Source: an uncultured Bacteroidales bacterium (lineage in GTDB: Bacteria; Bacteroidota; Bacteroidia; Bacteroidales; Paludibacteraceae). Taken from it: a stretch of 64,000 nucleotides of DNA. Positions 35,695 through 44,187 of this stretch are shown in pieces. Where the stretch lies: contig UQNE01000007.1 of assembly GCA_900542355.1 (NCBI GenBank), positions 49,974 through 113,973 of the forward strand, in the 5' to 3' direction. A program made the translations under genes and the position numbers. Each line of letters opens with the position of its first letter. The stretch's first letter is position 1. Under the pieces are notes generated by a model. The model did not search any database, had not been told where the DNA came from, and was given only the letters and a program-made list of their open reading frames with translations.

Positions 35695-36393
35695 ATGAAA
35701 TCGGTTGTAGTATTAGGCGATTCGATATCGAGAGGAATCGTATTGAACGGTGAGCGCTATTCGCTGTTGGACAAAGGCTTTGTAGAGCAATGCAGCGACG
35801 CATTGGGCATGGATATACAGAACTTCAGCAAGATGGGTTGCACCATCACGCGCGGTGCGCAGATACTAGAGCAACGCAAGGAAGCAGTATCTAAAGCCGA
35901 CATCACGATATTGGAATATGGGGGCAATGACTCGGATTTCAACTGGCAAGAGATAGCCGAGACACCGGAGCAACGCCACCTGCCCAAGACTTGTATGTTG
36001 CCTTTCCATGCCGCCTACACGCAGATGATACAGCGTGTGCGCGAATTAGGAAGCCAGCCCGTGTTGCTCAGTCTGCCGCTGATGGATGGCAAGCGTTTCT
36101 TTGAGTTCAGCACCCGAAATATGTCGGCGGTAGAACGAGGGAATGTGCTGCAATGGTTAGGCGGACAGTTGGAGCGCATACGCAACTACCACGATATGTA
36201 CAACTTAGAAGTGTTTAGGATTGCCACCGAGATGAATGTTCCGATTATCGACATCACGACGCCATTCCTTGATAATCAGGACTATACACAGTTTATCTGC
36301 GCCGACGGCATCCACCCGTCGCAAGCAGGGCACGACTTGATTGCCTCGCGTGTAATTGCCTACTACCGCTCACTACTCCTTAGGCGTGCATAA
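35695..36393 (+). CDS. SGNH/GDSL hydrolase
   Basis: 232 residues. Block I is VVVLGDSISRG with the nucleophile Ser; the block II Gly is in GCTITRG; block III is LEYGGNDSDF with the oxyanion Asn; block V is CADGIHPSQAGH with the catalytic Asp and His. No signal peptide is visible, so the enzyme is probably cytoplasmic. The superfamily includes esterases, lysophospholipases and carbohydrate deacetylases; the substrate is open. It is divergent from the LytTR gene and may be controlled by it. Confidence 0.88.
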   Translation: MKSVVVLGDSISRGIVLNGERYSLLDKGFVEQCSDALGMDIQNFSKMGCTITRGAQILEQRKEAVSKADITILEYGGNDSDFNWQEIAETPEQRHLPKTCMLPFHAAYTQMIQRVRELGSQPVLLSLPLMDGKRFFEFSTRNMSAVERGNVLQWLGGQLERIRNYHDMYNLEVFRIATEMNVPIIDITTPFLDNQDYTQFICADGIHPSQAGHDLIASRVIAYYRSLLLRRA

Positions 36394-36428
36394 GACACCT
36401 TATATATAAATAGGAGAGAACGAACCAA

Positions 36429-36467
36429 TTTTTGCCCTGCAGATTGCGAATATCTGCGGGGCAAAAA
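36429..36467. terminator. hairpin after the SGNH gene
   Basis: TTTTTGCCC (36429-36437) pairs with GGGCAAAAA (36459-36467), extended by GCAGAT/ATCTGC with one mismatch. It can act on either strand. Confidence 0.65.
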
Positions 36468-36528
36468 TGAGTATGAGAGGGCATAAGGTGCAATAAATAA
36501 GCAAAAATGCAGAAAAATGCAGTAATTA

Positions 36529-36561
36529 TTTGCACATATCAGAAAAAATGTCGTACCTTTG
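36529..36561 (+). promoter_or_regulatory. promoter of the Fur/PerR gene
   Basis: TTTG (36529-36532), 21 nt, TACCTTTG (36554-36561). The leader is about 130 nt. Confidence 0.7.
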
Positions 36562-36697
36562 CATTGATTTTAGAATTAGTTAAAATTATAAATAAGAGAT
36601 AGAACATTTGTGGTGCAATAAAATAAAGGATGTCAGGATAGAAAACAGGCAGATGATGAGATGCCAACCTATCGGACACCACAAAAAAGAAAAGAGT

Positions 36698-37105
36698 ATG
36701 ATGGACGCACGAGAGTTTTTGAAGTTGTATGGGTTGCAGGTAACGCTCCCGCGCATATTGGTGATAGATGACTTGATGCACAATCGTTTTCACGCGACGG
36801 CAGATGAGATTTTTCATCGAGTAAATGCGCAGGACGACTCTGTTTCACGCGCCACGGTGTACAATGTACTGAACACGCTGGTGGAGAACAAAGCGGTACG
36901 GGCTCTGACAATCAACGACAAAACGGCGCACTACGACATAGACTTGACCCCCCATTCTCATTTTCGGTGCACTTGCTGCGGGCGAATCATCGACATAGCA
37001 ATGCCTACAATGGGCGAAGCACACTTGCCGAAAGGCTGCAAACTAGAAAACGAGGAGTTGTACTACACAGGGCTTTGCCCCGAATGCGCAGAATACCACG
37101 CATAA
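36698..37105 (+). CDS. Fur-family metalloregulator, probably PerR-like
   Basis: 135 residues from ATG 36698; the next Met, at 36701, is equally possible. The winged helix spans residues 1-80 (TLPRILVIDDLM, SVSRATVYNVLNTLVE). The metal-binding part includes TPHSHFRCTCCGRIID, with an H-H pattern and a CxxC, and a second CxxC near the C terminus (CPECAEYH). This gives the structural zinc site. Position 135 nt ahead of a rubrerythrin gene fits a PerR role in peroxide response rather than iron uptake control, but sequence alone does not decide between them. Confidence 0.88.
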   Translation: MMDAREFLKLYGLQVTLPRILVIDDLMHNRFHATADEIFHRVNAQDDSVSRATVYNVLNTLVENKAVRALTINDKTAHYDIDLTPHSHFRCTCCGRIIDIAMPTMGEAHLPKGCKLENEELYYTGLCPECAEYHA

Positions 37106-37240
37106 TTAGGGAGGAGAAAGGATTTTTTTAGAAGAAAGCGGGTTCTTACCTTGGGGGATTTTTTTGGGGGAATCCTATCGGTATTCACACAAACAAGACA
37201 AAACAAAATAAACATAAACCATTCAAAAAACAAGAACATT

Positions 37241-37789
37241 ATGAAAAAGAAATTTATCTGCCCGATATGCGGATTCGTATTTGAGGGCGAAGTGGCACCC
37301 GAGCGTTGCCCACAATGCAAACAAGTAGTAACTTGGAAAGAAGTAGATGAGAATGCCGGCATTGCCTTCGCTTGCGAGCATGTGATTGGCGTTGCCAAAG
37401 ATACTGACGAGCAAATGAAAGCCGACCTAAATGCGCACTTTATGGGTGAGGCCACCGAGGTGGGTATGTACTTGGCCATGTCGCGCCAAGCCGACCGCGA
37501 GGGCTATCCCGAGATAGCAGAGGCTTTCAAACGCTATGCCTTTGAGGAGGCTGAGCACTGCGCTAAGTTCGCCGAGTTGCTCGGTGAGGTAGTTTGGGAT
37601 ACCAAGACGAATGTAGAGAAGCGAATGATGGCCGAGGCCGGTGCTTGCGAGGACAAACTGCGTATTGCAAAACGCGCAAAGGAACTCAATTTGGACGCTA
37701 TCCACGACACCGTTCACGAGATGGCAAAGGACGAAGCACGCCACGGCAAAGGCTTTGAAGGCTTGTACAATCGTTACTTCAAGAAATAA
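37241..37789 (+). CDS. rubrerythrin, reverse type (rubredoxin domain first)
   Basis: 182 residues from ATG 37241. The N-terminal rubredoxin-like centre is CPICGFVFEG with CPQC 16 residues on. The ferritin-like di-iron domain follows, with Glu/His ligands in HFMGEATEVGMYL, FEEAEHCAKFAEL and MAKDEARHGKGFEG. The order is inverted compared with classical rubrerythrin and matches reverse rubrerythrins, which reduce H2O2 (and often O2) with NADH-derived electrons in anaerobes. Downstream of a Fur/PerR gene it is probably the peroxide-response effector. Confidence 0.92.
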   Translation: MKKKFICPICGFVFEGEVAPERCPQCKQVVTWKEVDENAGIAFACEHVIGVAKDTDEQMKADLNAHFMGEATEVGMYLAMSRQADREGYPEIAEAFKRYAFEEAEHCAKFAELLGEVVWDTKTNVEKRMMAEAGACEDKLRIAKRAKELNLDAIHDTVHEMAKDEARHGKGFEGLYNRYFKK

Positions 37790-37820
37790 CACTTTCTACC
37801 ATTTAATATAGATTTGTTTG

Positions 37821-37854
37821 GAGCAGGCTATCCGAGAGGACGGTCTGCTTTTTT
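37821..37854 (+). terminator. terminator of the rubrerythrin gene
   Basis: An imperfect hairpin (GAGCAGGCTATCC / GGACGGTCTGCT) followed by TTTTTT, about 30 nt after the stop codon. Confidence 0.75.
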
Positions 37855-37926
37855 GCATATCTTGTTTTTTTTGGGGGGGAGGAAATGCATTTGATACAGA
37901 GTGAGAGTGCCTCTGTTAGAGGGGAC

Positions 37927-38817
37927 TCACTCCTTGCCACAGAGTGCGATGTCTTGGGCTATCTGCTCTTTCAACGCCGACAGACTATCAAAGTGCCGCT
38001 CATCGCGAAAGCGTTTTAGCAAGCGGACTTGTATATTCGAACCGTATATATCGCCCTCATAATCAATGATATACACTTCTATTGTTTGTTGTTTGTTTCC
38101 GATAGTGGGGTTCTTACCGATATTGAGGACACCCTTTTTCCACTGACCACCGATATTCACTTCCGCTTGATAAACGCCCTCCTTGGGAATGAGTTTATGC
38201 GGGTCTCTCGGGGCAATGTTTGCCGTAGGGAAACCAATCTTACGCCCAATCTCATTGCCATGCACCACGGTTCCGTAGAGTGTGTACGCATAGCCGAGCA
38301 ACTCGTTTGCGCACACGACATCGCCAGTATGGAGCAGGCTTCGTATCTCGGTAGAACTCACATGTTGTGGCAAACCATCTTCCGCCGAATCTACTTGCGG
38401 TTTGTACTGCGACAGTGCTTTAATCTCTACCCCAACCGCCTCACCTGCCAAGGCATAATCGTGATATGTAGTGAGGCGGTCGCACCCGAAATGGTGGTCG
38501 TACCCCATAAGTATCACTCGTACATCGTATTGCTCGTGGAGGTAGCGCATAAACTCTTGCGCCGTCAGTTGATACACCTGCTTAAAATCGAACACCATCG
38601 TCGGCGCATATTGCTCAAGGAGGGCTTTGCGCTCGGTTATATCCGTCAGTAATTCAGGTACATAGCCGTCTTGCAACACCTCACGCGGGTGCTGCGAGAA
38701 AGTGATAATCAGCGGGGATAGTTGCCGTAGTTTCGCCTCTTTTTGCAAGTGAGAAAACACATACTGATGCCCCACATGGACACCATCAAAGAAACCTATT
38801 GTTGCGATATGCGACAT
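37927..38817 (-). CDS. ribF: bifunctional riboflavin kinase / FMN adenylyltransferase
   Basis: 296 residues. The N-terminal adenylyltransferase has GFFDGVHVGHQYVF with its HxGH-type motif and SSTEIRSLLHTGD. The C-terminal kinase has GRKIGFPTANI and GVYQAEVNIGGQWKKGVLNIG. The enzyme turns riboflavin into FMN and FAD. Length and order are normal. Its own promoter lies about 90 nt upstream; no FMN riboswitch is visible. Confidence 0.95.
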   Translation of the reverse strand: MSHIATIGFFDGVHVGHQYVFSHLQKEAKLRQLSPLIITFSQHPREVLQDGYVPELLTDITERKALLEQYAPTMVFDFKQVYQLTAQEFMRYLHEQYDVRVILMGYDHHFGCDRLTTYHDYALAGEAVGVEIKALSQYKPQVDSAEDGLPQHVSSTEIRSLLHTGDVVCANELLGYAYTLYGTVVHGNEIGRKIGFPTANIAPRDPHKLIPKEGVYQAEVNIGGQWKKGVLNIGKNPTIGNKQQTIEVYIIDYEGDIYGSNIQVRLLKRFRDERHFDSLSALKEQIAQDIALCGKE

Positions 38818-38907
38818 TCAATTAGAATGAAATGTACCTTAATTTGACTAAATACTCCATTGTTTTAGCCTCGGGATAACTGCACCTCGATGTGCTAAAA
38901 CGCACTG

Positions 38908-38938
38908 CAAAGGTACTACTTTTTCCCGATATATGCAA
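38908..38938 (-). promoter_or_regulatory. promoter of ribF
   Basis: On the minus strand TTG (38936-38938), 20 nt, TACCTTTG (38908-38915). Confidence 0.75.
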
Positions 38939-38991
38939 GCACTTATTCAATGCATAATGAAGAATGCATAATGGATAATGCCGGAGAATAA

Positions 38992-39024
38992 AAAAGCAGT
39001 AGCCGATGTCGGGCTACTGCTTTT
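38992..39024 (-). terminator. terminator of the aminotransferase gene
   Basis: A perfect 13-bp stem, AAAAGCAGTAGCC (38992-39004) with GGCTACTGCTTTT (39012-39024), 7-nt loop; the minus-strand side continues TTTTTTAT. Confidence 0.85.
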
Positions 39025-39073
39025 AGGAATCATTCGGCAGGAATAATGCCGATACTTTTCGTTGCTATTTTGA

Positions 39074-40393
39074 TTAGGGGAAATCGTGGTGGAAGGCGGC
39101 GAGGCGGCGGTCGAGTTCGTCGTACTGGTCGTCGCGGATAGAGGAGGCACAACCACGCATGCCCTCACGCTGTGCGCCCGTGCTGCCAAGCGCAATGGCA
39201 GAAACGCCATAGTAGATGAGTTTGTTGAGCAGTTGCTCGCCCGTCCAGTCCTTGTAACCGAAAGTGAAGAAGAAGCCATCTCCCACCGGTTTGCCGTCGG
39301 CGTCGAGGTCATAGACGACATGGAAACCATTGCGCACCATAATCTCTTTGATAGCGTGGGCACGGCGTGCGTACTCGCGCGTGTTCTCGACAAAGCGTAT
39401 CTGCCCTTGGCATGCGGCACGGAACATAGCCGCCATGGCGAACTGCACCGAATGAGTTACGCCCGAGGAGAGGCTGTAGAGAATGATGTACACAAAGTTG
39501 CGGAGGAACTGTCCGTCGTTGCCATATCGCTCTGCCAAAGCGGGGAAGCAACGGTGCGCGAGCGTGGGGTTCATCGCCACAATTGCTCCACGCTGACCCG
39601 CATAGGAGAACATCTTGGAGCAAGAAATCATGTGCACGCAGTTGTTGGTATAGCGTCCGACAGAGGGCTGATAGGGCGGTTCGTAGGGTACGCCTCGCTT
39701 CTCGCGGAAGTCCATATTGAGGTAGGCTAAATCCTCGATTACCAGCACATTGTACTGCGTGGCAAGGCGTCCGATAATCTCCAATTCGCGCTCGGTGAGG
39801 CACATCCACGAGGGGTTGTTGGGGTTGGAGAAGAGCATGGCTGCGATACGCCCCGTCTTGAAGTGGCGTTCAAGTTCCTCCGCCAGTGCTTCACCGCGGA
39901 AGTCGGCTACATCGAAGCAGTCCACACGCACGCCGATGACCTTACATTGCTGTTTCTGAACAGGGAAACAAGGGTCGATGAAGAGTACGGTATCGCGCTC
40001 TTTGTCGAGTTGGGACATGGTGAGATTGAGGGCAAAAGCCGCCTGCATGCTGCCCACGGTAGGCACGATGCAGTCGTCGGGAATATCGAGTCCGACGAAA
40101 GCCCGCACGAACTCGCTACCCCAATGTTTGACCTCGGGAATACCCGTGATGACAGGATAATGGGCGGCGTAACCGTTGAGCAATGCTTGGTGCTCGGCTT
40201 CGATACCCACTTGCTCGGCGGGAAGCCCGGGTTCGCCTAACTCCATGTGAATGAACTCTTCGCCCGTAGCCCGCTCGATGTCTTTGACAACACCGACGAG
40301 TTGACGAATCGATGCGCTGCCCAGTTCGTGAGCGTTGCGCAGACCAAAGTCAATACAGGTTTGGTCAACCAGTTGTTTATCTAAAGGAAACAT
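39074..40393 (-). CDS. class I/II PLP-dependent aminotransferase
   Basis: 439 residues. SNPNNPSWMCLTERELEII with the cofactor Asn, VIEDLAYLNMDF with the Asp/Tyr pair, and MISCSKMFSYAGQRGAI with the Schiff-base Lys are all present. The length is full. Such enzymes exchange amino groups between amino acids and 2-oxo acids. The next genes upstream, iorAB, oxidise aryl pyruvates, so aromatic amino acid transamination feeding IorAB is a reasonable inference. A 266-nt spacer with a terminator separates them, so they are not one operon. Confidence 0.85.
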   Translation of the reverse strand: MFPLDKQLVDQTCIDFGLRNAHELGSASIRQLVGVVKDIERATGEEFIHMELGEPGLPAEQVGIEAEHQALLNGYAAHYPVITGIPEVKHWGSEFVRAFVGLDIPDDCIVPTVGSMQAAFALNLTMSQLDKERDTVLFIDPCFPVQKQQCKVIGVRVDCFDVADFRGEALAEELERHFKTGRIAAMLFSNPNNPSWMCLTERELEIIGRLATQYNVLVIEDLAYLNMDFREKRGVPYEPPYQPSVGRYTNNCVHMISCSKMFSYAGQRGAIVAMNPTLAHRCFPALAERYGNDGQFLRNFVYIILYSLSSGVTHSVQFAMAAMFRAACQGQIRFVENTREYARRAHAIKEIMVRNGFHVVYDLDADGKPVGDGFFFTFGYKDWTGEQLLNKLIYYGVSAIALGSTGAQREGMRGCASSIRDDQYDELDRRLAAFHHDFP

Positions 40394-40598
40394 GTGCTGA
40401 ATGTGAGATTACAAGTTGTTGATTAAGTGATTTGCCTGCTTTCGCCCGCATTATCATAGCGCATACTCAGGGTATTCTCGGCTTTATCTACCGTATATGT
40501 ACCATGTATCTACCGTATATATTCCGTATATGTACCGTATATCTACCGTAAGTAACAGCGGGGATACGACAGGGCAAGGCTATGATAAGAGGGTGAAC
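40394..40598. other. iorB-aminotransferase spacer
   Basis: It holds the second 11-bp tandem array (40490-40555) and nothing else I can identify. No consensus promoter for the aminotransferase gene was found. Confidence 0.5.
40490..40555. repeat. 11-bp tandem repeat, about six units
   Basis: Units of TACCGTATATG, with variants ending ATC, ATA or beginning TTCC. This is the reverse complement of the unit at 6700-6784. Confidence 0.85.
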
Positions 40599-40654
40599 AA
40601 AAAGGGGATATTCCGATGATTGGGCTTTTTGAGCGTTGTTCGGAACATCCCCTT
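40599..40654 (-). terminator. terminator of iorAB
   Basis: AAGGGGATATTCCGA (40602-40616) pairs with TCGGAACATCCCCTT (40640-40654) with one mismatch; TTTTT follows on the minus strand. Confidence 0.8.
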
Positions 40655-40659
40655 GCGGA

Positions 40660-41241
40660 TTAGCAGTGCTTTGAGTTGCGATAACCTGCCTCTACGGCTG
40701 CGACATTGCTTGCGACGATGGCTTCACCTTTGCGAGCGAAGACGCGCTGAACGCCTGCAATCATCTTGTCGTGGTCGATACCGAGCATCGGAATGGCAGC
40801 GCCGAGCAACACCATATTAGCCGCCTGCGAGGGTGCGCCTGCCTCTTTGGCAAGAGCCTCTACATCCAAAAGAACGTGGTTCTTGTGCGCTTCGATATGA
40901 CGGATAACCTCCTCTATCTCAGGATAGTTAGGGATATTGACAAAGGGAACAGACGAGGTAACAATCCATCCTTCGGGTTTGAGGTAGGGCAGATAGCGGA
41001 GTGCCTCCATCGGCTCCAAAGAGATGATCAAGTCGGCTCCACCGACGGGAATAAGGTCGGAGTGGATAGGTTCGGACGCAAGACGCAGATTGGACTGCAC
41101 ATCACCACCACGCTGACTCATACCGTGTACCTCTGCCTGCTTGAGGTAGAGACCTTCCGCCAAAGCGGCTTCACCAATAACTGTAGCAATAGAGAGGATA
41201 CCTTGTCCTCCGACACCTGCTAAAATAATATCTTTTTTCAT
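40660..41241 (-). CDS. iorB: indolepyruvate:ferredoxin oxidoreductase beta subunit
   Basis: 193 residues. It opens with IILAGVGGQGILSIATVIGE, the gamma-domain signature of 2-oxoacid:ferredoxin oxidoreductases, followed by VHGMSQRGGDVQSNLRL. With IorA it decarboxylates aryl pyruvates to acyl-CoA while reducing ferredoxin; in gut Bacteroidales it can also run in the reductive direction. It starts 22 nt after the iorA stop. Confidence 0.92.
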   Translation of the reverse strand: MKKDIILAGVGGQGILSIATVIGEAALAEGLYLKQAEVHGMSQRGGDVQSNLRLASEPIHSDLIPVGGADLIISLEPMEALRYLPYLKPEGWIVTSSVPFVNIPNYPEIEEVIRHIEAHKNHVLLDVEALAKEAGAPSQAANMVLLGAAIPMLGIDHDKMIAGVQRVFARKGEAIVASNVAAVEAGYRNSKHC

Positions 41242-41263
41242 GTTGTATTGACTGTTTAAGGAG

Positions 41264-42877
41264 TTATTTTTTTGCTTTCAAGTGGCGTTTGAGCGTTTGG
41301 ATACACTCGCGGCGTGCGATAACTACGGAAGTACCCGAATAGTCGATTTCCTCGCGGAGCACTTGCTTGATCTCGTCCATATTCTTAGGCAGCGGCACGA
41401 CAACGCGCACATGCTCTTTCTCCACGCCGAGGCCATAGCATATCTGCTCCAGACGGCCTGTGCCGGCAGAGTCTTGTCCGCCCGTCATACCCGTGGTGAG
41501 GTTGTCGGAGATAAGCACCACTACGTTTGCGTTGCTGTTCACGCAATCCAAGAGTCCGGTCATGCCCGAGTGGGTGAAAGTAGAGTCGCCGATAACCGCA
41601 ATAGCAGGGTGTTGACCAGCATCAGCAGCACCTTTCGCCATGGTGATAGACGCTCCCATCTCGACAGTGGCGTGCAATGCGTGGAAAGGCGAGAGTGCAC
41701 CGAGGGTGTAGCAACCGATGTCGCCGAAGATACGGGGTTGCGGGTACTCGCGTGCCACCTCGTTGAGGGCAGCATATACATCGCGGTGTCCGCAGCCTTG
41801 GCAGAGTGCGGGCGGACGGCTGACAACCAGATTATCTGCTTCGCGAGCGGGCAGTGCGTCCATACCGAGAGCCAAGCGCACGGAGTCGGGTGTGAGTTCG
41901 CCCATACGCGGCAGGTCGCCTGTAAGGCGTCCGCGGATAGTAACGGTAGAAGGCACAAGACCGTGGATGAGTTCCTCGACAACGGGTTGCCCCTCTTCGA
42001 TAATGAGAATGTCTTTTGCTCCGTCAGCCACCATTTGGTTGATGAGGGCTATAGGCAACGGATACTGCGCCACCTTAAGGATAGAGCAGCCCATCTCGGG
42101 TTGGTAGTTCTCCATGAGGTAGTTGTAAGCGATACCCGTGGTGATGATTGCCTTCTCGGGGTGTATTCCCTTGGTGTAGGCGTTGAAAGCCGAAGTCTCG
42201 CTCTTATGCACGAAGGTAGGCTGTGCGGCTACCAATTCGGCGTAGTTTTTCTTAGCAAAAGCAGGCAAGAGGATGAAGTGTTGCACATTCTCGGGCAACG
42301 ACATCGTGTTCTGTACAGGTGTATTGTCGGCAGTCTGCACAACGGCACGCGAGTGCGCCATACGCGTGGTAACGCGCAACAAGATGGGGGTATGGAGTTC
42401 CTCAGAGAGACGGAAAGCCTCGCGGGTCATCTCATAAGCCTCTTGCTGGTTGGTTGGTTCGAAACAAGGAATCATAGCGAACTTGGCATAGAAACGGCTG
42501 TCTTGCTCGTTCTGCGAAGAGTGCATGCTAGGGTCGTCAGCAGCCACCACTACCAAACCGCCATTGACACCCGTGATAGCCGCATTCATGAAGGCATCGG
42601 CACATACATTCATGCCGACATGCTTCATACAAACGAGTGCGCGCTTGCCCATATAGGACATACCGAGCGCCGCCTCCATCGCCGTCTTCTCGTTGGATGC
42701 CCACTTGCAGAAGATTGTGGGTTCGTCTTTCCCTGCCTTGGCTTTGCGTGCCTCTTGCAGTTGAATGTACTCGGTGATTTCTGTGGATGGTGTACCCGGA
42801 TAGGCATACACTCCGCTCAAGCCGGCATCGATAGCGCCTTGCGCTATGGCTTCATCGCCTAAAAGAAGGTGTTTCAT
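41264..42877 (-). CDS. iorA: indolepyruvate:ferredoxin oxidoreductase alpha subunit
   Basis: 537 residues. The N-terminal pyrimidine-binding domain (LLLGDEAIAQGAIDAGLSGV) leads to the CoA/transketolase-like core. The TPP part contains RPPALCQGCGHRDVY, the Mg-binding GDSTFTHSGMTG and NANVVVLISDN. The chain ends VVIARRECIQTLKRHLKAKK. The C-terminal 2[4Fe-4S] domain of archaeal IorA is absent, as there are no CxxCxxC clusters. The 5' leader resembles that of the lipoprotein gene at 45089. Confidence 0.92.
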   Translation of the reverse strand: MKHLLLGDEAIAQGAIDAGLSGVYAYPGTPSTEITEYIQLQEARKAKAGKDEPTIFCKWASNEKTAMEAALGMSYMGKRALVCMKHVGMNVCADAFMNAAITGVNGGLVVVAADDPSMHSSQNEQDSRFYAKFAMIPCFEPTNQQEAYEMTREAFRLSEELHTPILLRVTTRMAHSRAVVQTADNTPVQNTMSLPENVQHFILLPAFAKKNYAELVAAQPTFVHKSETSAFNAYTKGIHPEKAIITTGIAYNYLMENYQPEMGCSILKVAQYPLPIALINQMVADGAKDILIIEEGQPVVEELIHGLVPSTVTIRGRLTGDLPRMGELTPDSVRLALGMDALPAREADNLVVSRPPALCQGCGHRDVYAALNEVAREYPQPRIFGDIGCYTLGALSPFHALHATVEMGASITMAKGAADAGQHPAIAVIGDSTFTHSGMTGLLDCVNSNANVVVLISDNLTTGMTGGQDSAGTGRLEQICYGLGVEKEHVRVVVPLPKNMDEIKQVLREEIDYSGTSVVIARRECIQTLKRHLKAKK

Positions 42878-42961
42878 ACTTGATTAGATTTTTTATTGGT
42901 TTGTATTGAAATTTGTTTGTTAATTGCTTGGTAAACTATTTGATACGACAAGGGTGGCATA

Positions 42962-43462
42962 TCATGGTTGGAAAGACAAAGTCTTTTCTGTGCAATCCGT
43001 AGGAATGGTCACTACATGGTTGTCTCCATACATCTCAACTAAGACATTAAAGACAGAATCTCGCTTGGCAGCATCGCGCGGCATCCAACCGTAAGTATCA
43101 GGCTGAACCATGTGATATGCCACTATTACCCTTACAGGAGCATTAGCAGTCAAACGCTTGATAACGAACTTCCTCTCGGTATGTGCATACTTATAGTCGC
43201 CTATGGTGGAGTAAAAATATGTTCCGTGGATATATGCATCTCCTGATGTTTTGGCACACGCATTATTTACACTTATCCATTCCTGATATTTCGATGATGT
43301 GTTTTGAATGGTAACATCATCGGAAGCAGGACATTGAATCTCCAAAGAATCTTTTGCATTGATGCACAAATACCAACTAATAATACCAGTTGCATCCTGT
43401 ACACATGAACTCAAGAATATTGCACATAATGTCAAAATTATTAAGATTAAATTCTTTTTCAT
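42962..43462 (-). CDS. small lipoprotein of the cysteine-peptidase cassette
   Basis: 166 residues from the Met at 43462; the frame is open further upstream but the Met at 43462 gives a proper signal peptide and lipobox (AIFLSSCVQD). The mature part is beta-rich with four Cys residues including the lipidated one; no domain is recognised. It lies 35 nt after the peptidase gene on the same strand. Inhibitor or immunity proteins often sit in this position next to secreted cysteine peptidases, but nothing in the sequence proves it. Base composition is AT-rich compared with iorA. Confidence 0.65.
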   Translation of the reverse strand: MKKNLILIILTLCAIFLSSCVQDATGIISWYLCINAKDSLEIQCPASDDVTIQNTSSKYQEWISVNNACAKTSGDAYIHGTYFYSTIGDYKYAHTERKFVIKRLTANAPVRVIVAYHMVQPDTYGWMPRDAAKRDSVFNVLVEMYGDNHVVTIPTDCTEKTLSFQP

Positions 43463-43497
43463 AATACTCTCATTTAAAGTCATTATACATTCATACA

Positions 43498-44187
43498 CTA
43501 ATCTTTCCGTGACAATCCATAATGCAAATTCCATCCATTATGTTTCCGCATATAAGGGTGATAACCATACTCCTTTGTAAATGAACCATTATCAACTATA
43601 GCAAAGTATTTGTCTTTCACCCTACCATTTTTCTTCTTTGTAACTCCTGTTCCAAAAGCCACAATATAGTGATTGCAATCCACCCCTATAATGACAGGTT
43701 CGTTATTAAGTGTAATCCACTCGTAAGGATCGCACATAAACACTACTTTATATTCGTCATTTGTGGCTTTTGAAAAGCCTCTATTTAGTCCACCATGATA
43801 TAAAGGAAAAGTCCACTTTGTCCAATATAATGGCACCGATTCCTCAAAGAAGCATGCTGTTAATCCATAGTCTGCGAGATAACTACGTCTAATATATTCA
43901 TCTCTTGCCTCTTCCCTTCTCATTCCATTGACTGAAACAGACAAAATGTCATAGTATGCAAACAATCCTGCAGTATCATAATTAAAATAACTATTATAAG
44001 CAGGAATATCGCCAAATATAGGAAGATATTGATTGTTATATGTGTCGTATTTGCCTCTGTACACCCATGCACACGCTGAAGGTCCACAATACCCACTCCA
44101 GAGCGTAGCCAACAAACGAGCATCGCTATATTCAGGTAACGTATAAGCATTGTAATATCCAAATGCATAATCTAATGTCTCTATCAA
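43498..44187 (-). CDS. putative papain-like (clan CA) cysteine peptidase domain
   Basis: 229 residues with a TTG start overlapping the previous stop (TTGA). SGYCGPSACAWVYRG places a Cys at residue 34 in the CGPxA context typical of C39/C10-type peptidases. NHYIVAFGTG supplies His173 and YFAIVDNGS Asp199/Asn200, the expected Cys-His-Asp/Asn order. No signal peptide is present, so export would depend on the upstream product. The sequence just before the TTG also reads sensibly in this frame, suggesting that this and the previous ORF were once one preproprotein. Family placement is by motif only. Confidence 0.55.
   Translation of the reverse strand: MIETLDYAFGYYNAYTLPEYSDARLLATLWSGYCGPSACAWVYRGKYDTYNNQYLPIFGDIPAYNSYFNYDTAGLFAYYDILSVSVNGMRREEARDEYIRRSYLADYGLTACFFEESVPLYWTKWTFPLYHGGLNRGFSKATNDEYKVVFMCDPYEWITLNNEPVIIGVDCNHYIVAFGTGVTKKKNGRVKDKYFAIVDNGSFTKEYGYHPYMRKHNGWNLHYGLSRKD

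Noticed and set aside
36608..36697. Longer N terminus for the Fur/PerR protein
   Set aside because: The extension is Cys/Arg-rich and unlike the family; the start at 36698 gives the expected winged-helix beginning.
38818..38907. FMN riboswitch ahead of ribF
   Set aside because: The leader is under 100 nt and lacks the conserved FMN-aptamer helices.
41282..42862. A 526-codon plus-strand ORF opposite iorA
   Set aside because: It has no recognisable domain, has Cys/His-rich shadow composition, and lies entirely opposite a well-conserved gene.
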